DNA of 60,000 nt, taken from the NCBI RefSeq assembly GCF_964355755.1, contig NC_092680.1:8907001-8967000 (forward strand), given 5' to 3'. The notes beneath the pieces were generated by a model, which worked only from the letters and a program-made list of their open reading frames with translations, searched no databases and had not been told where the DNA came from. The position numbers and the translations under genes are program-made. This document shows, piece by piece, positions 37,311 to 47,860 of the stretch (positions are counted from its first letter, which is position 1; each line of letters starts with the position of its first letter). This stretch comes from Antedon mediterranea (Eukaryota > Echinodermata > Crinoidea > Comatulida > Antedonidae).

Positions 37311-38535
37311 CACTCAATGAATAGTGTGCGCTTTTTAATTGTTAATATTAACGGTAACAGTATTAATGAATATGTTAATTTTGCTGTTATAAGGTAGTGT
37401 AAACTGTTTTTAAGTAACAGTTGCTGTAATGACATTTAAAAAAAAACATTAGTTCAGCTTTGTTTTTTTTGTTCGCTTATAGATGGGTACTGTAAGATGA
37501 TGTCATTGTATGTGGGTGATTTTTTTAAACATTCTAGGTCTACAGTGGTAAAATATTTAGTAATTTATAGATTTTATAATGAAAGACATTTATGCCGTAA
37601 ACCATATGCGTAAGAACACCATTTAAACAACTTAATGTGATGCAACATTTAAATACAATTATCTTCCTACATCATAACATGAGAAACAAAATGCAATGGA
37701 AAAAAAATTGCTTTTGACAGTTTTGTATAATTGTTATATAAGTTATGAAAGAGTAATAATAGGCATATTTAAATTGTTAAATAACAAATTATTTCAGCTA
37801 CTTACAGTTCAACATTACATTCGTTACATTACAATTATTGTATTGTTTTTAAAACAACTTTCATCATCCAGGGAAGAATGTGCGCTCTTTAATTTAATAA
37901 AGGATTAATTAGATGTTTTACCCTACTCTGACGTAATTTGTACTTTATACTAAGTACATTTGAGAATACTTGCGAAAAAAATCGCAAGTAGTTCTCGGGT
38001 GGGACTCGAACCCACAACCTCCAGATCACTAGCCTGGCGTCTAGACCACCGAGCTCGGTGGTCTAGAGGTATGAACGCCAAGTGTAAACTGTTTTTAAGT
38101 AGCAGTTGCTGTAATGACATTTATAAAAAACGTCAGTTCAGACTTGGTTTGTATGTGTGCTTTTATAGAATGGGTAAGTAAGCACGTTTAAAAAGATATT
38201 ACATTTGATCGATTGCAACTGTTGTAATTAACGAGAAAAAATAGCCCGGCATAACATTTAATGAAGTGGGGCGGTATTGAATAACTATGCAGTATGTCGT
38301 CACATGTTGACGTAAGAAGTTATTTATTAGTTCTAGTTTATTTACTACGATAGAGCCTACTTTAAATGCTGTTTTAATTTCAGGTAGTCATGTTGTACTT
38401 GTGTTGAAAAGTTGTAATGAATAAAACGGAATAATAACTTGTGGTTACCGTTCATAACCAAACTGTTGTATTTGTGTTTGCTTCAGAAATTATCTTTTAA
38501 AATTGCATGTTGTAACAAGTCAAAACAAAACCAGT
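37311..38535. other. Loop of the nested foldback element
   Basis: Between the inverted satellite arms. It has a direct repeat of about 95 bp (37396-37490 and 38081-38176, with AGTGTAAACTGTTTTTAAGT) and a tRNA-like piece. No convincing protein is encoded. Confidence 0.6.
37991..38066 (-). repeat. tRNA-like SINE fragment with palindromic start
   Basis: The complement has GGTTCGAGTCCCACCCGAGA as a B box, preceded by CTCGGTGGTCTAGACGCC as a degenerate A box. At its 5' side CTAGACCACCGAG is mirrored by CTCGGTGGTCTAG, so the first bases are duplicated as an inverted repeat. It is not a foldable tRNA gene. Confidence 0.5.
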
Positions 38536-38539
38536 TCGC

Positions 38540-40480
38540 GGAACTAGTTTGGCAAATGGTAAAGTAGTCAAGGGTCATCTACCCATAACAAATTACTTAT
38601 TCGCCGTATGCAAAAACTATTTTGAAAAAATTAAGTTGGTAAAGTGTAAAACGTTCGTAAAAGCTAGTTACTTATTCGCCGTAGAGGGCGTAGATGCAAA
38701 GAAAATCGCGGAACTGGGGTGACAAATGGTAGTGTAGGTCAAGGGTGATCGATTCATACCAAAATATTTTGGAAAAATTAAGTAGGTCAAGTGTTATAAC
38801 GTTCGTAAAAGCCAGTTACTTATTCGCTGTAGAGGGCGTAGACGCAAAAAAGTTCGCGGAACTGGGGTGGCAAATGGTAGAGTAGGTCAAGAGTGATCGA
38901 TTCATACCAAAATATTTTGAAAAAATTAAGTAGATCAAGTGTTATAACGTTCGTAAAGCCAATTACTTATTCGCCGTAGAGGGCGTAGACGCAAAAAGGT
39001 TCGCGGAACTGGGATGGCAAATGGTAAAGTAGGTCAAGGGTGACCGATTCATACCAAAATATTTTGAAAAAATTAAGTAGGTCAAGTGTTATAACGTTCG
39101 AAAAGCCAGTTACTTATTCGCCGTAGAGGGCGTAGATGCAAAAAAGTTCGCGGAACTGGGGTGGCAAATAGTAAAGTAGGTCAAGGGTGATCGATCCATA
39201 CCAAAACATTTTGAAAAAATTAAGTAGGTCAAGTGTTATAACGTTCGTAAAAGCCAGTTACTTATTCGCCGTAGAGGGCGTAGATGCAAAAAAGTTCGCG
39301 GAACTGGGGTGGCAAATGATAGAGTAGGTGAAGGGTGATCGATTCATACCAAAATATTTTGAAAAAAATTAAGTAGGTCAAGTGTTATAACGTTCGTAAA
39401 AGCCAGTTACTTATTCGCCGTAGAGGGCGTAGATGCAAAAAAGTTCGCGGAACTGGGGTGGCAAATAGTAAAGTAGGTCAAGGGTGATCGATCCATACCA
39501 AAACATTTTGAAAAAATTAAGTAGGTCAAGTGTTATAACGTTCGTAAAAGCCAGTTACTTATTCGCCGTAGAGGGCGTAGATGCAAAAAAGTTCGCGGAA
39601 CTGGGGTGGCAAATGATAGAGTAGGTGAAGGGTGATCGATTCATACCAAAATATTTTGAAAAAAATTAAGTAGGTCAAGTGTTATAACGTTCGTAAAAGC
39701 CAGTTACTTATTCGCCGTAGAGGGCGTAGATGCAAAAAAGTTCGCGGAACTGGGGTGGCAAATGATAGAGTAGGTGAAGGGTGATCGATTCATACCAAAA
39801 TAGTTTGAAAAAATTAAGTAGGTCAAGTGTTATAACGTTCGTAAAGCCAGTTACTTATTCGCCGTAGAGGGCGAAGATGCAAAAAAGTTCCCGAAACTGG
39901 GGTGGCAAATGGTAAAGTAGGTCAAGGGTGATCGATCCATACCAAAATATTTTGAAAAAATTAAGTAGGTCAAGTGTTATAACGTTCGTAAAGCCAGTTA
40001 CTTATTCGCCGTAGAGGGCGTAGACGCAAAAAAGTTCGCGGAACTGAAGTGGCAAATGGTAGAGTAGGTCAAGGGTGACCGATTCATACCAAAATATTTT
40101 GAAAAAATTAAGCAGGTCAAGTGTTATAACGTTCGTAAAGCCAGTTACTTATTCGCCGTAGAGGGCGTAGATGCAAAAAAGTTCGTGGAACTGGGGTGGA
40201 AAATGGTAAAGTAGGTCAAGGGTGATCGATCCATACCAAAACATTTTGAAACAATTAAGTAGGTCAAGTGTTATAACATTCGTAAAAGCCAGTTACTTAT
40301 TCGCCGTAGAGGGCGTAGATGCAAAAAAGTTCGCGGAACTGGGGTGCCAAATGATAGAGTAGGTCAAGGGTGATCAATCCATACCAAAATATTTTGAAAA
40401 AATTAAGTAGGTCAAGTGTTATAACGTTCGTAAAAGCCAGTTACTTATTCGCCGTAGAGGGCGTAAATGCATAAAATGTT
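38540..40480 (-). repeat. Right satellite arm, 148-bp unit, about 13 copies
   Basis: The same unit as in the left arm, inverted: TTATTCGCCGTAGAGGGCGT recurs about every 148 bases from 38671 to 40453. Some neighbouring pairs are identical to pairs further along (for example 39120-39415 against 39417-39712), which shows recent unequal exchange or amplification in blocks of two. Confidence 0.95.
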
Positions 40481-40973
40481 ATTAAACTTTGACCGGAAGA
40501 AGTAGAGGAGGTCAAGGCTAACATGTTGGTGCAATAACAACTCAATTAGACAGTTATTACGTATTAAAATCTGTTTTTTAAAAAATATTTGTGACTGTCC
40601 CTTTAATTGAATTTGAATAAGGAACTAGGAACTAGGAACTAGTAACCAACTTCACAGACATGTACGCAAATACGATGAAAGCTGTGCTTTTTTCGTACGA
40701 GTCTGTACATATTATTATACATTTTAGGTCAATAGTTTTTGCCATTATAATATCGAACATATGATTGGTATCTAAAAATTTAATAAAACTGGGTTTAAAT
40801 GTAATATAAATATACTTTAAATAGCATTAAACTTGGGTACGGGCCAGCCAATGATGGGTACGGGTCAGCCAATGATGGGTACGGGTCAGTCAAAATTTTG
40901 GGTACGAGTAAGCCAAAATTTAGGTACGAGTTGGTGGGTACGAGTTGGCATGGGTACGGGTTGACCTGTATTC

Positions 40974-41017
40974 GTATAATTTATGGTAGCGGGGGACTGC
41001 GTTCGCGCTAACCCCCA
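40974..41017 (+). ncRNA. U1 snRNA, 3' part
   Basis: After the second copy of GTATAATT the sequence reads TATGGTAGCGGGGGACTGCG and then TTCGCGCTAACCCCC. This is the end of the Sm site and the whole 3' stem-loop IV of U1 (GGGGGACTGCGTTCGCGC with its complement). It directly completes the 5' part at 33924-34054. Confidence 0.92.
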
Positions 41018-41378
41018 CCCCAATTCGACATTAATATTAGATAGCCTATGCAGTTCACGATAAGTGTTAGTTTAATTAAGAACACTTGATATATAACTAT
41101 TTATGGTTACATTATCTATTTTGAAATTGTGTTGGTTTGTAACTATTTATTTTCCCTTAACAACTATTGGTATAGCATATTAACAGGCATTGAACGCTTC
41201 ATAATTATTTCGAAGCGTACGAAGAAGAAGAAGAAGAATATCAAACTCTAGATTAAACAAAATAAAGTAGTCTATTATAGAAATTACGTATTTAATTTTA
41301 TTACTTTCTGTTAAACGATAATTATATTTCACTTACAATATGTATTAAATGCTATTTATTTATAGATATTTTATTTAT
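41018..41378. other. Spacer between U1 and the next gene
   Basis: AT-rich. An AAGAAG microsatellite lies at about 41221-41238. AATAAA words near 41366-41378 on the complement could serve as polyadenylation signal for the minus-strand gene. Confidence 0.4.
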
Positions 41379-41645
41379 TTACATGTCGTATTGTTCTTGT
41401 CGATGAAGTTTGGCGATAGAAAACCTTTGACATTTTAGACTCAATGATGAAGACGTAGTATGTACACCGTTTAGGCCTATTGGTTCTGTTTCAGTTTGTA
41501 AGCAATGCTGTTTTTCTTCGCCATTTCTATCGCTGCAATTCAAGTGGTTTATGGATTGGAGATCTAGCTCCATCGGTGCATTGCGTGATATCGTATACAG
41601 GTATGCCACCCACTCGTTGTAAGTGTTGGATGTTACGTGGTAACA
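41379..41645 (-). CDS. Unidentified gene, 3' part, beyond a transposon insertion
   Basis: On the minus strand, directly after the sister foldback element, a frame reads CYHVTSNTYNEWVAYLYTI, then SRNAPMELDLQSINHLNC, and ends HRQEQYDM at a stop at 41379. AATAAA-type signals overlap and follow the stop. The upstream frame runs into the terminal array of the element, so there is no natural start here. With the exons at 44639-44847 and 43999-44062 it makes a plausible three-part gene, interrupted between the second and third part. The family is not recognised, and the exact junction before the insertion cannot be restored with confidence. Confidence 0.4.
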   Translation of the reverse strand, partial: CYHVTSNTYNEWVAYLYTISRNAPMELDLQSINHLNCSDRNGEEKQHCLQTETEPIGLNGVHTTSSSLSLKCQRFSIAKLHRQEQYDM

Positions 41646-43998
41646 GGTCAACCCGTACCCATGCCAACTCGTACCCACCAACTCGTACCCAAATTTTGGC
41701 TTACTCGTACCCAAAATTTTGGCTGACCCGTACCCATCATTGGCTGACCCGTACCCATCATTGGCTGGCCCGTACCCAAGTTTAATGCTATTTAAAGTAT
41801 ATTTATATTACATTTAAACCCAGTTTTATTAAATTTTTAGATACCAATCATATGTTCGATATTATAATGGCAAAAACTATTGACCTAAAATGTATAATAA
41901 TATGTACAGACTCGTACGAAAAAAGCACAGCTTTCATCGTATTTGCGTACGTCGTATTTGGTAAAGTTAATACTTGAGGGCGCTGTTTTATATGGCTCTG
42001 TGGAAGATGTCAGTGGTCGGCTGTGCTGCATTCTATTTTTTTTTCATTTATGAGTTATTAATCTATTATTTTCTACGAATAGTAGTACATGGAAATTGAA
42101 ATACCCACTAGTCTGTGATGATGAAAACTTGAATTATTAAAAGTAAACATGAATATCTTTTATAGTATACATAATTTGTATTTTCATTTTATTTTACAGA
42201 TCTGAGAATGAGATAATGAGTAATGTGCTTTTTGAAAATCGTTTTAAAACGAATGGTTTTTGTTGTTTTGTTTTGCAAGTTTTGGAAAATATTAAACTGT
42301 TTTAACATTTCGAAAATATTTAATACATTTTTAAATAGTCACTCGTATTTTAAAATCACGAAACTATTTAAGTGGATACCAGCCTCATTTAGTAGTAGAT
42401 TAGATTATTGCCGTTTATCTAGTATACAATGACGGATGTGAGAGTAATAATAAAAGGTAACTACTGTACTAACCTCCAATAATTTAACATTTAATTACAA
42501 ACGACGACATTTGCTGTTATTACGTTTTCATTTTATAATGATTATAACTGTATTATTATGACTAAAAACCGAAATAAATACTACTAAAACTTTAAAAAAA
42601 TCATCTTATCGCTGACAGATACGTAAGTACTCAGACACGTGTAGGTAGGCCTTCAGAACGTTTATATTATTTTAGTAAATAAGACGACATCCGTTGCCAT
42701 GGAAAAACGATCGTAGTTCATTTCATTTGTCTTATTTGACACATTATAGAATGCGTATTTTTTTTTTATAAAGGGAATCCCTCGTCAGCAAAAACACGTA
42801 GCTGTAAGTTATTGAGGAAACATCTACCAAAAATGTTTAATTTACCGTAAACAAACAGATAATTTTACTGAATTATTTAAGAAAAAAAATAAATAGAAAA
42901 CGATCATACGCCACATTGCGTTGCCTATTTTTGGACACACTACAAATGGACCCGTACAAATGCGTTTTTTTTTTAATAATAAAGAGGAATCCCCATTCAG
43001 CAAAAACACGTAGCTGTTATAGAAGAAAATCTGCCAAAATGTTTAATTGCCTTAGGCTACAGTACGACAGTACGTGTATATGATCATTTCACTGAATTAT
43101 TAATAAATAAAATATATGGAAAATGATCATACGTCATTACTAAGTCGTCTCTTTGACGCCGGCCCTATAAATGCGTGTTTTTTATAATAAAAGGTTAATC
43201 CCGGTCAGAAAAAACACGTAACACGAAATCTACGAGTAATTTGACCCCATAGCCCGGCAGGCTTTTTGCTTAAAACAGGGTGTTGTTAATTCAACCAATT
43301 TTAAATATACCAAATACAATAGAAATAATTACTTGATCGAATGTAATCAGGGAAGATAATTAGAATCAAATAAAAGAATAAAAATTGATAAGTATAAAAT
43401 TATACGTTGTTGGTACTTTACCTGGGCTTAATTGAATTGTAATACTAACTATACAACAGTTAAAATATTTTTTTTATTAATTAATGTTCTCTTACGTAAA
43501 TAAAAAAGACACATCAAACATACGTTTATAAAACTATAATACTAGATTTAAATAAATGTTAACAAATATATGCCTAATTAAACGATGTCTACAATCAAAT
43601 CAATGGTCATTTTTATTAGCACACATTTCACCGAGACCTGTAAAATAAAAAAACAATTTAAATATAAAAATATTCATACGGCAAAAGCATACCACTAGTT
43701 TTGCGCCGATCAAATCATTACAAGTAATTATTCAAATTGGGTACGAGTAGGCCAAATAATGGGTACGAGTAAGCCAAAAATGGGTACGGGTAAGCCAAAA
43801 AATGGGTACGAGTAAGCCAAATACTTGGGTACGAGTAAGCCAAATATTTAGGTACGAGTTGGCATGGGTACGGGTTGGTTTGGGTACGGGTTAGCCAAAG
43901 TGGGTACGAGTAGACCAATTATTTGGGTACGGGTTAGCCAAGTTGGGTACGAGTTGGCATGGGTACGGGTTGGTTTGGGTACGGGTTGACCAGCACCC
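41639..43998. mobile_element. Sister foldback element without the nested insertion, 2.36 kb
   Basis: This is a near-identical copy, in the opposite orientation, of the left arm (34055-36110) and right end (40672-40973) of the element in U1. Both ends have the GGTCAACCCGTACCC arrays; the array frames at 34135 and 43718 translate to almost the same 66 residues. The nested 4.55-kb element is absent and its target site is single. No clean target duplication was seen at its own borders (left flank TGTTACGT, right flank CTTCGTTC), so it may have lost one or arisen by rearrangement. Confidence 0.88.
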
Positions 43999-44062
43999 CT
44001 TCGTTCCATTCACTATAATGATATATGGCAGATAGTATTGCCAACCGTCTGTCAATCGATAC
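43999..44062 (-). CDS. Unidentified gene, exon 2, broken by the foldback element
   Basis: A TTTTCTTGTTATAG acceptor precedes GTATCGATTGACAGACGG. With the phase-2 end of the exon at 44639-44847, the codon completes as AGG and the frame reads YRLTDGWQYYLPYIIIVNGT plus K before entering the end of the element. The frame then runs on through the terminal array for some 27 codons to a stop. RYRLTDGW has the look of a wing in a winged-helix domain, but this is only an impression. Confidence 0.45.
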
Positions 44063-44638
44063 CTATAACAAGAAAACAACATTATTTATTAATTACGATG
44101 ATCATGTAAATAAATAATAAGGATAATCAATGGTATTTCTGTTAAAATTACAAATGTAGGGAGCATTACTAGTAAAATCACAAAGTACTACTGTAACCGA
44201 ATAAGTAATGTAAGTAACTTGCAGGCAGTGAGTTTTATTTAAGAAAAGGTTATTACAAATAATGCGGTAGAAAGAAGTTTCGTATCGATCAGTAAATACT
44301 ACTTTTCATATTCCTTTTAGTAGAGTAAATGTTTTAAAAAATGGTTTTATTAGTAGATTAAGTCAAACTTATAATTCTTTTACTTTAAGAAACCCTGAGT
44401 TAGATATCTTTAGTAATAATTTCCGTAAGTTTCGTAACATTGTTAGTAGTTTAGTTTAATGTTTGTTATTGTATATGTTCGTGTTTGTCTGTGTTCCCTC
44501 CTGTAAGTGGTGAACCATGAGCTCACTGTTGGTTGGGAAATGAATAAATAAATAAATAAATAAAATAAATAAATTACCTGTAAAGGCCAACATAGTTATT
44601 GCAATGAATAAGTTGGTTTAATAATGTAAATCACATAC
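44063..44638. other. Intron with a LINE-like 3' end
   Basis: The intron of the minus-strand gene. It contains, on the plus strand, about 44240-44575, sequence ending in GGTGAACCATGAGCTCACTG, GTTGGGAAATGAATAAATAA and a long (AAAT) tail, the form of a LINE 3' terminus. Confidence 0.5.
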
Positions 44639-44847
44639 CTGTGTCTGTCAACCTTTTCGATATACGGAGATTCACTGAAGATCTGACGAACACATTCTCT
44701 GAAATTTCTCATATTATACTTCTCCGGACAAATTGTATCAATAATGTGCAGCACGTTTAGAGAACCGCTGGTAGTATCTGGACAACGGAGAAGAGCCGCC
44801 ACAACAAGTTCTTCGCGTATGACACTTTTACAATAAATTGAAGGCAT
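44639..44847 (-). CDS. Unidentified gene, first coding exon
   Basis: The frame begins with ATG at 44847, immediately preceded by an in-frame TAA, and ends at a strong donor CACAG-GTATGT in phase 2. It encodes MPSIYCKSVIREELVVAALL, RCPDTTSGSLNVLHIIDT and on to SESPYIEKVDRHR: 69 codons plus two bases. Amino-acid use looks coding. The helix-rich pattern followed by YIEKVDRHRYRLTD resembles a small winged-helix fold by eye. It joins in phase to 43999-44062. No family is recognised. Confidence 0.5.
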
Positions 44848-45167
44848 TTATGGCGTTCCATAATCGGAATGCCATAGCTACATAAAACATCGACATCATC
44901 GAACATCGAAAACTGTTCTATTTTACCAATTCAATTATAATAGTTTCGTTTAATAATGATGAATGATACTGACATGGAGGCCACTGACGCTTAGTTAGGT
45001 ATATTAAACTAGTTTATATCTTAACCAATTAATTAGGGAAAGATGTTAGCTAGCTCCTTCCTAGCTAGGCCTAGCCTAGCCTAGGCCTAGGCTAGGAGGT
45101 AGGCTACTAGCTTAGTAGTTAGGCTAAGCCTACTACTACTCTAGCCTAGCCTGTAGGGCAGTTTGAG
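44848..45167. other. 5' flank of the minus-strand gene; CCTAGG-rich
   Basis: At 45060-45155 is another patch of CCTAGCCTAGG-type words like that at 32.6 kb. Confidence 0.45.
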
Positions 45168-45354
45168 TGAATACTTCATTCCGGCCGCGCTTCAATCCGA
45201 CTGCGATTCATTCCGGCCGCAGCTATGGAGCGCCCAATGAGTCTTTTACAACCGAGACACGTTTTTTGTAGAGAATCAAAATAAACATTAATTAGACGGA
45301 TATTTTATTATTTGAAATAAATTTATTAATATTTTACATATTGTTATTAACTAT

Positions 45355-45640
45355 AATTAGTAAGTAGGCGCTAATGCAGTTTCGTACCCACCCATTAAAA
45401 TTACTCAAAATGGTTTCAATACTTCATCTAACCTACTCACGAGTTGTCTACAACATTCAGCAAGCATAAAATGGTAAAATATCGATAATTTCTTATTTAT
45501 AACTATTTTTAATCAATTATTAATTAATAATTGAGCACCCTTCAGAAATCCATCGCCAGCTTAGCTTCGTGAAAATCATCGCTAGGCCTGCCGATGAAAG
45601 TACGGAGGCCTCATAGGGCATCGATCTATAGAGGACGCTG
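45355..45640. repeat. Left inner arm of the compound foldback element
   Basis: Reverse complement of 47585-47860 over nearly 290 bp, with small indels. Confidence 0.85.
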
Positions 45641-45734
45641 TTATGGTCATATTATGGCGATAATAAAATATTTTTTACATGTTCCTCGTGAAACGGATTT
45701 TAAGTTTTTTTTCATAAAGAAATATTTTGTGTTT

Positions 45735-45890
45735 AATTATGTTGTTAATTTTTAGAAATTCTATTTATTTTGAATTTTGTGTGTTATTGTCTTGTCAAAT
45801 TATATTTTTTGTAAGGGTCCCTAATGTTCAGCTTCGGCTGGATGGACCACCCTCATAAAATATTGTTGAAATAAATTAATGAATAGTTGC
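45735..45890 (+). mobile_element. LINE-like 3' tail
   Basis: Shares AGGGTCCCTAATGTTCAGC and GCTGGATGGACCACCCTCAT with the minus-strand fragment at 20107-20165, and ends in an AAATAAATTAATGAA tail. Confidence 0.6.
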
Positions 45891-46278
45891 TTCATTAATA
45901 TTATTTAATGTTTTAGTTGATTTTATTTTAATAAACACAACAGGAAAGAAGATAAAAAAGAAGAAATGAAAGACATAAAATGATGTATTCAGTGTCAGCA
46001 GAAGTAAAATAAATTCTAGTAATTGATGGAAAACATTTTTATTATAATTATTGTATTACTGTACATTACATTTCAATAAATTATATCTTTCTGTTTTTGT
46101 TGCATTTCCTATTTCCATGTATTTGAAGAGGTCTTTCATATGTGAATAAAAAAAGTTAATTAAACAATAATATACTTCTATAAAATCTTAAAACAGGGAA
46201 ACCATTAGCGTTTCTAGTACAGCTAGTGATAACATTACTAAAACAATTAATTTGTCATAGCTTGATTATTGTGTTATA

Positions 46279-46590
46279 TTACATAGCGAACGCGAACGTG
46301 ATTGGTTGAAACTGCATCACATGACTACCGCTGCAAGGATCGTAAATCGTATATATCCTCGAGAACGATGATATTGACTGTGTAATTTTCGCGTAATTAT
46401 CGTGTCCCCTGTCATTAATCATATAAATTCTCGAGTACGATGATATTGACTGTGTAATTTTCGTGTGCAACACTCGCGTTTGCCGATAAATAAACAAAAG
46501 TCATCTACCGGATCTTAAACTTGCGATGCGATTGTCACTCAATCACAAGACAACGCTTCAACCGCTGCGCCACGGAGCTTGCTTGAAGAA
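46279..46590 (-). repeat. tRNA-like head plus a duplicated 74-bp segment
   Basis: The complement at 46512-46585 has GTGGCGCAGCGGTTGAAGCG as A box and GTTTAAGATCC as a weak B box. Next to it, a segment with ACGATGATATTGACTGTGTA occurs twice (about 46366 and 46439, period about 74 bp). Probably a tRNA-derived SINE. Confidence 0.45.
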
Positions 46591-47053
46591 ATTAATCTTC
46601 TAAACTATTTAAGCTATGCATACATAGCGCCCTCATTTGTTATTATTCCACCCTAAATGTGGTGAAACACCGTTTGTGATTAGTCAATACTCACGGTAGT
46701 AACCTAGTAACTAGTACGCGCTGAACATCCGGTGATTCGGCTCCTCGAAGAGCTGAGAAGAAGACGAATTGTTTATTCGACCTACCTGATTATAATATTA
46801 TTATTAATAGGCTTATTGATGGAAATTCTTCTGTTAATTTAAACGACCTAGGCCTAAGTGAATATTTTATTGCCAAGGAATCATTAATTAGTAATTATCT
46901 GTATATTATTCTTCGCAAGGTAAGGTGTCTAGGCAGGCTTGTTTATATACAATGCAAATACTATAGGAGGCCTAACCTGGCCTAGCCTAGCTTCACCCAA
47001 CCCAGCAGACTTGTTCTTGGCTATATAATATAACAGATATTGCCTTTTATATC

Positions 47054-47198
47054 GGTTAAATATAAGATTTGACATCCCCTCGGGAATGATATTAAGTTCT
47101 CGGGGAATATATATTTCCCTCAGCTGGCGCTTCGGGAAATATATATTCCCTCGAACTTAATATCATTTCCTCGGGGATGTCAAATCTTATATTTAACC
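47054..47198. mobile_element. Near-perfect hairpin of 145 bp
   Basis: GGTTAAATATAAGATTTGAC on the left is matched by GTCAAATCTTATATTTAACC on the right. Pairing runs almost to the centre at about 47125 (CAGCTGGCG), through CCTCGGG, GATATTAAGTTC and AATATATATTTCCC. Either a tiny MITE or a single hairpin insertion in the loop of the compound element. Confidence 0.85.
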
Positions 47199-47584
47199 TC
47201 TAAGCAGTCAATATCTGTATAATAACATTAACAATGTAACTCAGGAATGAAGTACTGTAATTCTTTTTATTCATTTCATTTATTTATTTGACCTACAAAC
47301 CATAATGTAAAATAAACTAAAACAGAGGAAAATTGGTCAGTAGTACTTATATCTTCAAGCAGCAGTTCCATATTTATCTTCTTTTCTGTGTGAAATTCTA
47401 CTAGTAAAATGAAAGAACAAATTAAAAACATAACATATGATGATACCCACAATGATGAATACAGCAATTGTATAGTATTTCTTTATTAAAAATACGAAAC
47501 GCATGTCGGAAATAATGAAAATTATATTTGGTGCGTGCTTTAAACATTAGTAACTACGCCCTCTATAGAAAGCAACTGTTTACT

Positions 47585-47860
47585 CTATTAATAGAGTTAA
47601 TGCCCTATGAGGCCTCCGTACTTTTATCGGCAGGCCTAGCGATGATTTTCACGAAGCTAAGCTGGCGATGTACGATGCTCAGTATTAATTGATTAAAAAT
47701 AGTTTTAAATAAAAAATTATCGATTTTTTACAATTTTATGATTGCAGGATGTTGTAGACAACTCGTGAGTAGGTTGGATGAAGATTTTGAGTAATTTTAA
47801 GGGGTGGGTACGAAACTGCATTAGCGCCTAGTAAGTATGGGTACTGGCAAGATAAAGTGT
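47585..47860. repeat. Right inner arm of the compound foldback element
   Basis: Inverted copy of 45355-45640. Confidence 0.85.

Larger units (their letters stand above)
36112..40661. mobile_element. Nested foldback element made largely of a 148-bp satellite, 4.55 kb
   Basis: The termini are inverted copies of ATGTCTGTGAAGTTGGTTAC, and the flanks are GTACGCAAAT at 36102-36111 and 40662-40671 (9-10-bp duplication; the border is ambiguous by a base). The sister copy at 41639-43998 has one GTACGCAAAT, on the complement at 41941-41950: an empty site. The outer 180 bp of each arm includes three tandem CTAGTTC words. Inside come arrays of a 148-bp satellite in inverted orientation, then a loop of 1.2 kb. 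A 9-bp duplication suits Mutator-like or foldback elements. Confidence 0.9.
34055..40973. mobile_element. Foldback-type element inserted in U1, 6.9 kb
   Basis: The element is flanked by GTATAATT on both sides (34047-34054 and 40974-40981), an 8-bp target duplication inside U1. Both ends carry GGTCAACCCGTACCC followed by tandem repeats of a roughly 20-bp unit built on CTCGTACCCA and TTTGGCTTA: about 260 bp on the left (34062-34325) and 140 bp on the right (40825-40970), in inverted orientation. Terminal arrays of short tandem repeats are what I remember of foldback elements such as sea-urchin TU and Drosophila FB. The left 2.05 kb is unique; a second element fills 36112-40661; then comes 300 bp of right end. 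No transposase-like frame exists, so mobilisation would be in trans. Confidence 0.85.

Noticed and set aside
37991-38066. Intact tRNA genes at 33.5, 38.0, 46.5 and 21.5 kb
   Set aside because: B boxes are good, but acceptor and anticodon arms do not pair; they fit SINE heads better.
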